Assembly: GCF_000695625.1 (NCBI RefSeq)
Contig: NZ_JMQI01000028.1
Span: 124,001 to 188,000, forward strand
Length of the DNA stretch: 64,000 nt
From: Amycolatopsis rifamycinica
GTDB taxonomy: Bacteria > Actinomycetota > Actinomycetes > Mycobacteriales > Pseudonocardiaceae
Direction of reading: 5' to 3'
Positions 51,931 to 60,238 of the stretch are shown here, one piece after another. A program made the position numbers and the translations under genes. Under the pieces are notes generated by a model, which saw only the letters and a program-made list of their open reading frames with translations, was not told the origin of the DNA and did no database searches. Every line of letters begins with the position of its first letter. Positions within the stretch are counted from its first letter, which is position 1.

Positions 51931-52800
51931 TCAACGCAAGTTCGCCCTCGGCCGCGGCTGGCACCGCGGGCACGAAAACGACGAACGGTTCATGAACGGC
52001 TCCCGCCGGATCGCCGTGCCGCACCGGTGGCACGGCTTCCCCTCCTGGCCGTACGCGTCCAGCGACCGGTCGAAGTAGCCCGACTGGCCGTTGACGTTCA
52101 CATACAGCGCGTCGAACGACGTGCCGCCCGCGCCCAGCGCCGCGTTCATCACGTCCGACGCCGCGGACAGCAGCTCCCGCCCCTTCGCCATGGTCAGCTT
52201 TTCGGTCGGCCGGGACCAGTGCAGGCGCGCGCGCCACAGAGCTTCGTCCGCGTAGATGTTGCCGATGCCCGACACCAGCGTCTGGTCGAGCAGCGCCCGC
52301 TTGACCTCCGTGCGCCGCGACCGCAGCGCCCGCACCGCCGCGTCGAGGTCGAACGCCGGGTCCATCGGGTCGCGCGCGATGTGCGCGATCGTGTCCGGGA
52401 GCAGGACGTCGCCGCCGATGTCCCCGAGGTCGTCCAGCGCCAGGCCGCCGAACGTCCGCTGGTCGACGAACCGCAGCTCCGGCCCGCCGTCGTCGAAGCG
52501 CAGGCGCACCCGCAGGTGCTTCTCGTCCGGCGCGTCCGCCGGCTGGACGAGCATCTGCCCGCTCATGCCGAGGTGGGCCAGCAGCGCTTCCTTGTCGGAC
52601 AGCTCCAGCCACAGGTACTTGCCGCGCCGCCGCGCCGCCTCGACGCGGGCGCCGGCGAGCCGCAGCGTGAAGTCCTCCGCGCCCATGGCGTGCCGGCGGA
52701 TGGCGCGCGGGTGCAGGACCTCCACCTCGCGGATCGTCCGCCCCGCGACGTGCGCCTGCAGGCCCAGGCGGACGACTTCGACCTCGGGTAGTTCGGGCAT
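51931..52800 (-). CDS. mutM: Formamidopyrimidine-DNA glycosylase
   Basis: A 289-aa DNA repair enzyme that removes 8-oxoguanine and cuts the abasic strand. N-terminal '[10 protein letters not shown]' provides the catalytic Pro2 and Glu3; Lys in '[11 protein letters not shown]'; the H2TH motif around '[20 protein letters not shown]'; a C-terminal zinc finger C-x2-C...C-x2-C ('[20 protein letters not shown]' then 'SCPRC'). Full length. In relatives it is often beside rnc; here a PL6 lyase gene sits between. Confidence 0.95.
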   Translation of the reverse strand: MPELPEVEVVRLGLQAHVAGRTIREVEVLHPRAIRRHAMGAEDFTLRLAGARVEAARRRGKYLWLELSDKEALLAHLGMSGQMLVQPADAPDEKHLRVRLRFDDGGPELRFVDQRTFGGLALDDLGDIGGDVLLPDTIAHIARDPMDPAFDLDAAVRALRSRRTEVKRALLDQTLVSGIGNIYADEALWRARLHWSRPTEKLTMAKGRELLSAASDVMNAALGAGGTSFDALYVNVNGQSGYFDRSLDAYGQEGKPCHRCGTAIRREPFMNRSSFSCPRCQPRPRANLR

Positions 52801-52845
52801 ACGGCCATTGTGCCCGGCGGGTACGACAGTTTTCGGACGAGCCGC

Positions 52846-54201
52846 CTACGGCGCGGTCGGGCCGACGTCGGCCTTCGTCAGCGGAACGCGGGTCGGACCC
52901 GAGGCGAAGTACTCGTCCGCGCCGACGTCGAAGGTGCCCGAGCGGGCTTGCAGGTCGAAGTCCTTCGCCGCGTACGGGTAGGACCCCACGCCCGTGTCGA
53001 CGGCCGGGCTCCCCGGCGTCAGCCGGTAGAGCCCGGCCGCGTCCTTGACCAGCTTCGGGTCCACCGGACGGGACGGGATCCCGGCCGTGCCGCCGAAGGT
53101 GATGTTGCCCTCGTACTTCACCGTCGACCCGCTTGGCAGCGTCACCAGCGTGCCCGAGGTTCCCTTGACGATGTTGTCCGCGACCACGCAGTCCTTCGGC
53201 TTGAAGTCCCCGCCGTCGCCGTCGATCACCGACGAGCTGCCCAGCACCGTGTTGTACGCGACCGTCACCCGGTCCGGCCGGTCGTGGAGCTTGCTCGCCG
53301 GCCCGCTGTCGGCTTCGTCGCCGGAGCCGAAGACGATCGCCCGGTCGCCGGAGTTCGCCACGTAGTTGCCGACGATCCGGTGGTCGTTGCCGTGGAAGCG
53401 GATGCCGGAACCGAAGAGCACATTGCCCTCGACGGTGGTGCGGTTGCCGTGGCGCAGCACGATGGAGCCCCGGCTGTCGCGAATGGTGTTGTACCGCACC
53501 ACGTTGTCGGACGACTTGACCGAGATCGCCTCGCTGTCGCCGTCGGCCTTCTCGAAGAGGTTGTTCTCGATCAGCGCGTTCGCGGTGGACGACTGGCGGT
53601 CGCTCAGCCCGAGCCGGATCGACTCGCCGCCGTTCGAGCCGGCGAACTGGTGGTTGGAGAAGTAGTTGTGGTGCACGTGGACGCGCTGGGCCATGGCACC
53701 GGACGGCCCGAGGATCTGCAGGAACACGCCCTGGCTGGTGCGGTTCTGGAAGACGTTGCGGTCGACGACGGTGTCGTCGCCGCTGACGGTGACCCAGTTG
53801 CCGTCGGCCGTGAGCTGGAAGTCGTTGCGGGTCAGGCGGTTGTTCGGCGCACCGGCCGGGACGGACAGCGAGGCGCTGCCCCGGAACCTGAACCCGCGCA
53901 GCACCACGTTCGAGACGCCGCTCGCGAAGGCGAACGTCTTCGACCCGGTGATGGTGGCCTGCCCGGCGTGCTCCGCGGCGATCGTCACGGGCGCCGACCC
54001 GGTGCCGGACCGCCTGATCGACAGCGTCGAGCCCGCGGAGTAACTGCCGTCGGCGAGGACGATCGTGTCACCCGGGTTCGCCCGGTCCATCGCGGACTGC
54101 AGCGCCGAAAGGGACGTGACGCGGACCTGCGCGGCCGACGCCGGGGCGCCGGGCACGACGACCAGCGCCGCGGTGATCAAGGGTACGAAGAACAGACGCA
54201 T
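52846..54201 (-). CDS. Secreted PL6-type polysaccharide lyase (alginate lyase/chondroitinase-B-like)
   Basis: A 451-aa secreted right-handed beta-helix enzyme. Signal peptide at residues 1-23 (ends 'APASAAQ'). The helix rungs show PL6 features: 'LQSAMDRANPGDTIVLADGS' at the start, 'HHNYFSNHQ', the catalytic Lys/Arg region 'DSEAISVKSSDNVVRYN' and 'GSIVLRHGNRTTVEGNVL'. PL6 members cleave alginate or dermatan by beta-elimination. It separates mutM from rnc in what is otherwise a conserved housekeeping order, so it may be an acquired gene. Confidence 0.82.
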   Translation of the reverse strand: MRLFFVPLITAALVVVPGAPASAAQVRVTSLSALQSAMDRANPGDTIVLADGSYSAGSTLSIRRSGTGSAPVTIAAEHAGQATITGSKTFAFASGVSNVVLRGFRFRGSASLSVPAGAPNNRLTRNDFQLTADGNWVTVSGDDTVVDRNVFQNRTSQGVFLQILGPSGAMAQRVHVHHNYFSNHQFAGSNGGESIRLGLSDRQSSTANALIENNLFEKADGDSEAISVKSSDNVVRYNTIRDSRGSIVLRHGNRTTVEGNVLFGSGIRFHGNDHRIVGNYVANSGDRAIVFGSGDEADSGPASKLHDRPDRVTVAYNTVLGSSSVIDGDGGDFKPKDCVVADNIVKGTSGTLVTLPSGSTVKYEGNITFGGTAGIPSRPVDPKLVKDAAGLYRLTPGSPAVDTGVGSYPYAAKDFDLQARSGTFDVGADEYFASGPTRVPLTKADVGPTAP

Positions 54202-54291
54202 CCGCCCTACCTCTCCAACGAGTACCAGCGCGGCGGATGATCAACACGCTACGGAGGGGAGGGCGGCGCCGTCAACGGGGGTTCCCGCTGA

Positions 54292-55041
54292 TCAGGACTC
54301 CGGTTCGGCCGGCTTCTGCGCCTCGAGCTCGGCGGACAGCGAACGCCAGGCCGTCTCGGCGGCCTTCTGCTCGGCTTCCTTCTTCGTCGATCCGGTGCCG
54401 TGACCGAGGGGACGGCCGGCGATCAGCACCGTGGCCGTGAACTCCTTGCGGTGGTCCGGCCCGGTGTCCTCGACCCGGTACTCGGGCACGCCGAGGCCGG
54501 CCGACGCGGTCAGCTCCTGCAGGCTCGTCTTCCAGTCGAGCCCGGCCCCGCGCAACGGCGCTTCGGCGAGCAGGCCGTCGAAGAGGTGGTGCACGAGCTT
54601 GCGCGCGATTTCGATGCCGTGTTCGAGGTAGACGGCACCGATCACCGCTTCCAGGCCGTCGGCGAGGATGCTGGCCTTGTCCCGGCCGCCGGTGAGCTCT
54701 TCGCCCTTGCCGAGCAGCAGGTGCGCCCCGAGCCCGCCCTCACCGAGCCCGCGCGCCACCCGCGCCAGCGCGTGCATGTTGACGACGCTGGCACGGAGCT
54801 TCGCGAGCTGACCTTCGGGCAGGTCGGGATGCGTGGTGTACAGGTGATCGGTGACGACGACGCTGAGCACGGCGTCACCGAGGAACTCCAGCCGCTCGTT
54901 CGGCGGCAGACCCCCGTTTTCGTACGCGTACGAACGGTGGGTCAGCGAAAGCCGGAGCAGCTCGGGGTCGAGAGTGACCCCGAGCGCTTCGAGCAACGGC
55001 GCCGGATCGGCAGCGGGTCCCCCGGGCGTCTTGCCCCCCAT
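54292..55041 (-). CDS. rnc: Ribonuclease III
   Basis: A 249-aa double-strand-specific RNase. Catalytic signature '[20 protein letters not shown]' (residues 48-67), second acidic site in '[16 protein letters not shown]', and a C-terminal dsRNA-binding domain starting '[16 protein letters not shown]' and including '[18 protein letters not shown]'. It processes rRNA and mRNAs. It lies 13 bp after rpmF in the usual actinobacterial cluster DUF177-rpmF-rnc. Confidence 0.96.
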   Translation of the reverse strand: MGGKTPGGPAADPAPLLEALGVTLDPELLRLSLTHRSYAYENGGLPPNERLEFLGDAVLSVVVTDHLYTTHPDLPEGQLAKLRASVVNMHALARVARGLGEGGLGAHLLLGKGEELTGGRDKASILADGLEAVIGAVYLEHGIEIARKLVHHLFDGLLAEAPLRGAGLDWKTSLQELTASAGLGVPEYRVEDTGPDHRKEFTATVLIAGRPLGHGTGSTKKEAEQKAAETAWRSLSAELEAQKPAEPES

Positions 55042-55054
55042 GTCGGCTACCCGA

Positions 55055-55237
55055 TCAGGCGGGCTCGACGACCTGGCGGCCGTTGTGCTGGCCGCACGAC
55101 GGGCACGCGACGTGCTGGAGCTTCGGCTGCTTGCAGGCGCGGTTGGAGCAGGGCACCAGCTGCACCGGAGCCGCCTTCCACTGGCTGCGGCGGGAGCGCG
55201 TGTTGGATCGCGACATCTTCCGCTTCGGGACGGCCAC
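55055..55237 (-). CDS. rpmF: 50S ribosomal protein L32
   Basis: A 60-aa ribosomal protein with the standard start '[20 protein letters not shown]' and two CxxC-type pairs ('PCSNRACKQ', '[11 protein letters not shown]'), a zinc-binding form. Ribosome site AAGGAGATC precedes the start. Gene order DUF177-rpmF-rnc is conserved in many bacteria. Confidence 0.97.
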   Translation of the reverse strand: MAVPKRKMSRSNTRSRRSQWKAAPVQLVPCSNRACKQPKLQHVACPSCGQHNGRQVVEPA

Positions 55238-55317
55238 GAGTAGATCTCCTTATGACGGTCTGCTCGCGGTGCGAGCGAACTTTCCTCCGGAACGAGCTGG
55301 ACGCTCGTCAGGCTTGC

Positions 55318-55929
55318 TCAGCTGGGCCCTTGCGCAGGCTTTTCGCCCGCGTTCTCGTCGAATCGCTCCACGAGTGCGGCCCACCGAGGGTCTATCTTCT
55401 CATGCCCGTGTCCGGGCTCGAGATCGGCCCACTTGACGCCGCATTCCGTGCAGAGCCCGGCGCAGTCTTCGGTGCACAGCGGCGCCAGCGGGAGAGCCAG
55501 CACGATCGCGTCGCGCACGATGGGTTCGAGGTCGATCTTGTCGTCGACCAGCCGGGGGATCTCGTCCTCGTCGGTGGTCTCCTCGGTGACCGACCCCGGG
55601 TAGGCGAACAGCTCCTGGACCTCGACCTCGACCTCTTCGGTCAGCGGGTCGAGGCAGCGGGCGCAGGTGCCCTTGGCGATCGCGCGGGCGGTGCCGCTGA
55701 CGAGCACGCCTTCGACGACGGACTCGAGCAGCAGGTCGAGTTCCAGCTCGGAGCCGGCTTCGATGGTGATGACGTCGGGGACGCCGAGCGGCGTCTCCAC
55801 CGGCACGCTGCGCTTGAGGGCGCGGCTGAGGCCGGCGTGACGGCCGAGCTCACGGGTGTCGATCACCCACGGGCTGCGGTCGTCGAGCTGGGGGGTCTTG
55901 TTCTCGGACATCCCGTCCAGAGTACGCAC
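55318..55929 (-). CDS. DUF177 (YceD-type) protein
   Basis: A protein of up to 203 aa. 'PWVIDTRELGRHAGLSRALK' at the start, 'GTARAIAKGTCARCLDPLTE' with CxxC, and 'CTEDCAGLCTECGVKW' with the second cysteine set. In E. coli and plants the family is tied to 23S rRNA accumulation, consistent with its place before rpmF. Start GTG 55929 is taken because AAGGGG lies about 9 bases upstream; ATG 55911 is the alternative and would give 197 aa. Confidence 0.88.
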   Translation of the reverse strand: MRTLDGMSENKTPQLDDRSPWVIDTRELGRHAGLSRALKRSVPVETPLGVPDVITIEAGSELELDLLLESVVEGVLVSGTARAIAKGTCARCLDPLTEEVEVEVQELFAYPGSVTEETTDEDEIPRLVDDKIDLEPIVRDAIVLALPLAPLCTEDCAGLCTECGVKWADLEPGHGHEKIDPRWAALVERFDENAGEKPAQGPS

Positions 55930-55982
55930 TGGTCGCCACCCCTTTTGCGCTGGGACGGCCGCCCGGGCGTCGCGAAGGGGCC

Positions 55983-56009
55983 CGTTCGGGACGCGGGAGG
56001 TCCTGAACG
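55983..56009 (-). terminator. Hairpin between sepIVA and DUF177 genes
   Basis: CGTTCGGGAC (55983-55992) pairs with GTCCTGAACG (56000-56009) with one mismatch; the loop is short. It lies just after the sepIVA stop on the minus strand and could end or weaken read-through into the DUF177-rpmF-rnc genes. Confidence 0.4.
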
Positions 56010-56071
56010 AGTCGTCCGGGAGGCTGGGACCGGGTGGTTCGGGAGGGGAGCGAGCGCGGCTGAGAAGCTCG

Positions 56072-56800
56072 TCACACCTGGTAGTCGTAGAGCGTGGGGC
56101 GGCCGCCCGAGCTGGGCAGGTTCGCCGGGGACCGCAGGTGGTTGCGGCCCGAGTCCACCGTGCGCAGCGTCGTCGCCAGCAGCTCCGAGAACTCCGCCAG
56201 CTTGCCGTCCACGTACGCGTCGCAGTCCGCTCGCTGGCGGTCGGCCTCCGCGTGGGCTTCGTCCACGATCCGGGCCGACTCCGCGTGGGCCGCCTGGACG
56301 ACCTCCGTCTGGGCCACCAGCCGGGCCTGCTCCGCGCGGCCGTCCTCGATCGCGCGGTCGTACGCGTCGCGGCCCGCCTGGATCATCCGCTCGGACTCCG
56401 CCCGGGAACGGTCCGTGAGGTTCTGGTACTCGGCCTGGCCCGCCGCCACCGTGCGGTCGGCCTGGTCGTGGGCGTCGGCGAGCATCTGCTCCGCGCGGGC
56501 CCTGGCGTCGGCGAGGATGCGCTCCGCTTCGTCGGTCGCTTCGGCGATCGTGCGCTCGGCCTCGGCGTTCGCGCCCGCCACCGTCTCGCCGGCCTCCTTG
56601 CGGGCCGCGTGGATCAGGTCGTCGCGCTTGTCGAGGACGTCCTGGGCGTCGTCGATCTCCGCCGGCAGTGCGTCGCGGACGTCGTCGAGGAGTTCGAGCA
56701 CGTCACCCCGGGGCACGACGCAGCTGGCCGTCATCGGGACGCCCCGCGCCTCTTCGACGATCGTGACGAGCTCGTCGAGCGCCTCGAAAACCCGGTACAC
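56072..56800 (-). CDS. sepIVA: SepIVA-like DivIVA-domain cell-division protein
   Basis: A 242-aa, mostly coiled-coil protein. The first 60 residues resemble the DivIVA family ('VYRVFEALDELVTIVEEARG', 'RGDVLELLDDVRDALPAEID'), followed by a long Ala/Glu/Arg-rich coiled coil ('AEAERTIAEATDEAERILAD'). In mycobacteria SepIVA is an essential septum factor coded beside the DUF177 and rnc genes, the same order as here. GTG 56800 follows TTGGAG. Polar or septal location inferred. Confidence 0.85.
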   Translation of the reverse strand: MYRVFEALDELVTIVEEARGVPMTASCVVPRGDVLELLDDVRDALPAEIDDAQDVLDKRDDLIHAARKEAGETVAGANAEAERTIAEATDEAERILADARARAEQMLADAHDQADRTVAAGQAEYQNLTDRSRAESERMIQAGRDAYDRAIEDGRAEQARLVAQTEVVQAAHAESARIVDEAHAEADRQRADCDAYVDGKLAEFSELLATTLRTVDSGRNHLRSPANLPSSGGRPTLYDYQV

Positions 56801-56913
56801 GGCAACTCCAATCCCCTGTCGCTGAGGACCAGTCTGCCCGCATCGGGCGCCGAAGCGGTGAAGGCGCACGGCGCCGGGCGTGTCCCCCTCGGCCACGCCC
56901 GGCGCCGGAGCCG

Positions 56914-57627
56914 CTACGGCAGCACGAACGCCGGATCGGTGATCACCTTCGTGAGCTGCTCCTCGCTGAGCTGCACCGAGTCGGCGGCGTCGTCGGCCGC
57001 GTCGGTCAGCGTCACCGCGGAGCCGTCGGCCCGGCGGAGGACGCTGTCGAAGCCACGCAGCTTCGTGAACCCCCCGGTGCTCACGTAGCCGACCTCGGAC
57101 ACCAGCAGCACGGCCCCGCCGGGCTGCGGGATCCGGTCGCAGCGCAGCCCGCCCGTGTCCGGCTCCGGGCAGGACCGGGCCACGGGCACGTGGTCGTCCG
57201 GCGTCCCACGGCCGTACACCGTCAGCTGGAAGTTCCCCGGCCGCCCGGCCGCGTCGGCGAAGGTGGCGGTCACGGCCATCCGGCCGGGACCGATGGCGTC
57301 GGCCGGGGACACGCCGACCGTCAGGCCCCGCACCCCGGGGAACACCCCGATCACGGCGTCGGCGAGCGCCTGCCGGATCCGCGCCTGCTCGGCCGGCGAC
57401 GGCGGGGACGGCGAGGACGGCGGGGCGGCGGGCGGGACCGGGGACGTGCCGGGGGCGAACACCGCCGCGGCCGCGGCGGCCGAGAACACGGCGAGGGTGC
57501 CCGTGATCCCGGCCCGGCGCCGCCGGGTGTGCCGCGCCGCCCGGTCGGCGACCTCGTCCGGGTCGAAGCCCAGCGGCGGCTCCGGGAGGTCCACCTCGCG
57601 CAGGCGGGTTTCGAGATCGGTCATCAC
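56914..57627 (-). CDS. Membrane-anchored partner of the SigE-family sigma factor
   Basis: A 237-aa protein with an acidic cytosolic start ('LETRLREVDLPEPPLGFDPD'), one transmembrane helix (residues 40-60) and an extracytoplasmic domain of about 170 residues after a Pro/Ser linker. It lacks the HxxxCxxC zinc motif of classical anti-sigma factors. Coupling to the sigma gene (GTGA overlap) suggests it is the sigma factor's regulator, but this is inference. Start GTG 57627 or ATG 57624. Confidence 0.65.
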   Translation of the reverse strand: MMTDLETRLREVDLPEPPLGFDPDEVADRAARHTRRRRAGITGTLAVFSAAAAAAVFAPGTSPVPPAAPPSSPSPPSPAEQARIRQALADAVIGVFPGVRGLTVGVSPADAIGPGRMAVTATFADAAGRPGNFQLTVYGRGTPDDHVPVARSCPEPDTGGLRCDRIPQPGGAVLLVSEVGYVSTGGFTKLRGFDSVLRRADGSAVTLTDAADDAADSVQLSEEQLTKVITDPAFVLP

Positions 57628-58124
57628 GCGCTCCTTTCCGTGCTGTGCTCGAGCACGCCCCGGAGGGTCTCGAGCCCACGGGCGGCCTGGCTCCGGACGG
57701 TGCCTTCCGAGCAGCGCAGCACCCGCGCGACCTCCGCGGCCGGCAGGTCGGCGCAGTAGCGGAGCACGACGGCGGCGCGCTGCTTCGGCGGGACTTCGGC
57801 GAGCGCGCGCAGCAGCGGCCCCGAAATCCCGGATCCGGGGTCGGGGGACGGCACGTCCGGCACGACGCCGTCACGGCGTTCGCGGCGCCGCCACGGCCGT
57901 CGCGACTCGTCGAGCCAGCAGCGCAGCAGGACCTGCCGCGCGTAGTTGTCGACGGGCCCCCGCCGGGTGATCTTCGGCCAGACCCGGTACAGCTTGACCA
58001 GCGCGTTCTGCACGAGGTCCTCGGCCAGGTGCCAGTCGCCGCACAGCAGGTACGCCGTCCGTCTCAGCGCCAGCGCCCTCGCCCGGGTGAACTCCCGGAA
58101 GTCCGCGTCGTCCGCCGCCCGCAT
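57624..58124 (-). CDS. SigE-family ECF RNA polymerase sigma factor
   Basis: A 166-aa ECF sigma factor of the actinobacterial SigE-family type: region 2 'ALRRTAYLLCGDWHLAEDLV' and 'LVKLYRVWPKI', 'NYARQVLLRCWLDESRRPWR', region 4 'LAEVPPKQRAAVVLRYCADL' and 'VLRCSEGTVRSQAARGLETL'. Such proteins respond to envelope or surface stress. It is coupled to the membrane protein gene that follows. ATG/GTG 58124. Confidence 0.88.
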   Translation of the reverse strand: MRAADDADFREFTRARALALRRTAYLLCGDWHLAEDLVQNALVKLYRVWPKITRRGPVDNYARQVLLRCWLDESRRPWRRRERRDGVVPDVPSPDPGSGISGPLLRALAEVPPKQRAAVVLRYCADLPAAEVARVLRCSEGTVRSQAARGLETLRGVLEHSTERSA

Positions 58125-58188
58125 CGCGCCTCCTCGTCCGTCTTCCGGTGTAGCTCACGGACGAGGGGGCGCGGCGCGTTGCACGGGA

Positions 58189-58881
58189 TCAGGAATTCAG
58201 GTCGATCCGCTTGAAGGTGGCGTAGCGGTCGGGGGTGTAGGCCAGCTCGCCCGCCTTCCCGGAGATCACCCGGTCGTTCGTGCCGACGGCGAAGAGCTGG
58301 TAGTAGCCGGACGCGCAGGCCGGGAGCACGCCTTCGCGGTTTTCGTAGGTGGTGCCGGTGGCCGCGCCGCCGCGAACGTTGTTCACGACGGTCTTCGCGG
58401 CCGACGAGAGCTGGGAGTAGCCGATCTTCGCCAGGCCCGACAGGTCGCCGCAGGCGTGCGTGGTGCCGCCGCCGATGTCGATGACCTTGAAGGTGGCGTA
58501 GTGGTCGCCGGTGTAGAAGTACTCGCCGGCGCTGCCGGTCACGATCCGGCGCGTGCCGCGGGTGCTCGAGCCCGGCGTGGGCACCGTGTACTCGTGGTAG
58601 TAGCCCGAAGCGCAGGCCGGGAGGATGCCTTCGCGGTTGCCGAAGACGACGCCGTCGTTCTGCGGGTACGGGAACGGGCCGCCCGTCCGGATCAGGTTGT
58701 ACGTCGTCGTCGCCTCGGGCGGCAGCGCCGAAAGCGTCGTGTGCGAGAAGCCCGAGAGGTTCCCGCAGGAGTTCTGCTCGGCGACGGCCGGGGAAGCCGC
58801 GGAGGCGGCGGAGACCCCGGCGAACAGCGTGGCCAGGAGCGCGAAGAGGACCGCGACCAGGCGTGATCGGTAGTTGGTCAT
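58189..58881 (-). CDS. Secreted protein with two RNase Sa-like (guanyl-specific RNase) domains
   Basis: A 230-aa secreted protein: signal peptide 1-28, domain 1 at about 37-137, domain 2 at about 142-228. Domain 1 is very close to Streptomyces RNase Sa: 'LSALPPEATTTYNLIRTGGP', Glu84 in 'NREGILP', Arg112 in 'TRGTRR', His127 in 'YTGDHYATFK'. Domain 2 keeps Glu183 and an Arg (204) but reads 'TPDRYATFK', with Arg219 where the catalytic His should be. So domain 1 should cut RNA after G; domain 2 looks inactive. No barstar-like inhibitor gene is adjacent. Confidence 0.9.
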   Translation of the reverse strand: MTNYRSRLVAVLFALLATLFAGVSAASAASPAVAEQNSCGNLSGFSHTTLSALPPEATTTYNLIRTGGPFPYPQNDGVVFGNREGILPACASGYYHEYTVPTPGSSTRGTRRIVTGSAGEYFYTGDHYATFKVIDIGGGTTHACGDLSGLAKIGYSQLSSAAKTVVNNVRGGAATGTTYENREGVLPACASGYYQLFAVGTNDRVISGKAGELAYTPDRYATFKRIDLNS

Positions 58882-59024
58882 TTTCGGACCGTAACCCGAT
58901 GGAATGATCGCCAGGAGACGCCGACGTGAACTCCCGCACCCCCGGGCCGAAGTCCCGACGAACGGAGGGGGCCGAACGACGGGAACCGGACACCCCCGGC
59001 TCCCCTGTGGACGGTCGCCGGGGG

Positions 59025-59510
59025 TCAGCGCCCCAGCTTCGGGAACTTCTCCGAGAGCCGGTCGAAGACGACCGGCGGGACGAAGCGTTCGATGTCGCCC
59101 CCGAGCGCGGCGACCTCCTTGACGAGCGAGCTCGACACGAAGCCGTACGCCGGGTTGTTCGCCATCAGCAGCGTCTCGACGCCGGTGAGCTCGCGGTTCA
59201 TCTGCGCCATCTGCAGCTCGTAGTCGAAGTCGCTGACCGAGCGCAGGCCCTTCGCGACCGCCGTGATGTCGTTCGCGCGGCAGTAGTCGACGAGCAGGCC
59301 CTCCCACGAGTCGATGCGGACGTTCGGCAACTTCGCGGTGATCTCGCGCAGAATCTCCAGGCGTTCCTCGATCTCGAAGACGCCCTTCTTGTTCTTGTTC
59401 ACCCCCACCAGGACGACGACCTCGTCGAACAGCCGGCTGGCCCGTTCGATGATGTCGAGGTGGCCGTTGGTGGCCGGGTCGTAGGAACCGGGACAGACCG
59501 CACGCCGCAT
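59025..59510 (-). CDS. coaD: Phosphopantetheine adenylyltransferase
   Basis: A 161-aa nucleotidyltransferase of coenzyme A synthesis: 'VCPGSYDPATNGHLDIIERA' with the (T/H)xGH motif and 'YGFVSSSLVKEVAALGGDIE' as the second signature. ATG 59510 gives the usual N-terminus 'MRRAVCPGSYDP'; an extension of 8 residues is possible but unsupported. It is 43 bp after rsmD, the usual pairing. Confidence 0.96.
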   Translation of the reverse strand: MRRAVCPGSYDPATNGHLDIIERASRLFDEVVVLVGVNKNKKGVFEIEERLEILREITAKLPNVRIDSWEGLLVDYCRANDITAVAKGLRSVSDFDYELQMAQMNRELTGVETLLMANNPAYGFVSSSLVKEVAALGGDIERFVPPVVFDRLSEKFPKLGR

Positions 59511-59553
59511 GGCGCGGACGCTACCGTGCCGCACCCGGTCTCCGCCGCGTGGT

Positions 59554-60114
59554 TCACGCCACAGCCGTGTACTCCGCCCAGAACACGGCCGTGTCGCCGT
59601 ACTTCTTCGCCCGCGCCCGCTCGAAGCCCGGCGGCCAGTCCGGCTCGCCGTCGCGGGCGGCGCGCTCGATCACCACCAGGGCCGACGCCGTCAGCCAGCC
59701 GCCGGCCGCCAGCGCCGCCAGGACGGACCCGAGCGCCGCCGCGTCCACCGCGTACGGCGGGTCGGCGAGCACCAGGTCGAACGCGGCGGGCGCGGGGGCC
59801 GCGACGACCGCCTCGACCTGCCCGGCCCGGACCGTGCCGCCCAGGCCCACCGCCGCGACGTTGCCGCGAAGGACGTCCACCGCCCGCCGGTCGGACTCCA
59901 CGAACAGCGCGTCCGCCGCGCCGCGGGAGAGCGCTTCGAGGCCGAGCGCGCCGGACCCGGCGTAGAGGTCGAGAACGCGGGCGCCGTCCAGCTCGCCCGC
60001 CGTCTCCAGGGCGTTGAACAGGGCTTCCCGCACGCGTTCCGACGTCGGCCGGGTGCCCTTCGGCGGCACCTTGAGCCGCCGTCCGCCCGCCGTCCCGGCC
60101 ACGATCCTGGTCAC
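59554..60114 (-). CDS. rsmD: 16S rRNA (guanine966-N2)-methyltransferase
   Basis: A 186-aa SAM-dependent methyltransferase acting on the small ribosomal subunit. 'MTRIVAGTAGGRRLKVPPKG', 'RPTSERVREALFNAL', motif I 'RVLDLYAGSGALGLEALSRG' and the catalytic 'LADPPY'. GTG 60114 chosen to give the standard start. rsmD-coaD order is conserved. Confidence 0.95.
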   Translation of the reverse strand: MTRIVAGTAGGRRLKVPPKGTRPTSERVREALFNALETAGELDGARVLDLYAGSGALGLEALSRGAADALFVESDRRAVDVLRGNVAAVGLGGTVRAGQVEAVVAAPAPAAFDLVLADPPYAVDAAALGSVLAALAAGGWLTASALVVIERAARDGEPDWPPGFERARAKKYGDTAVFWAEYTAVA

Positions 60115-60238
60115 CCCCCGATTGTGCGGGGACACGTCGCCGCGCGGATGACCGGGACACGGGTGTCGCCGCCCGGGCCACCGCGTAGAGTCGTTCTTCG
60201 CCCTCGGAGGCGATCCCAAAGCTGTCAAGGAGCCATGC

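Noticed and set aside
60121..60238. Rifamycin-associated element upstream of the HelD-like gene
   Set aside because: The known 19-bp element pattern is not present in this interval, so I do not claim rifamycin induction.
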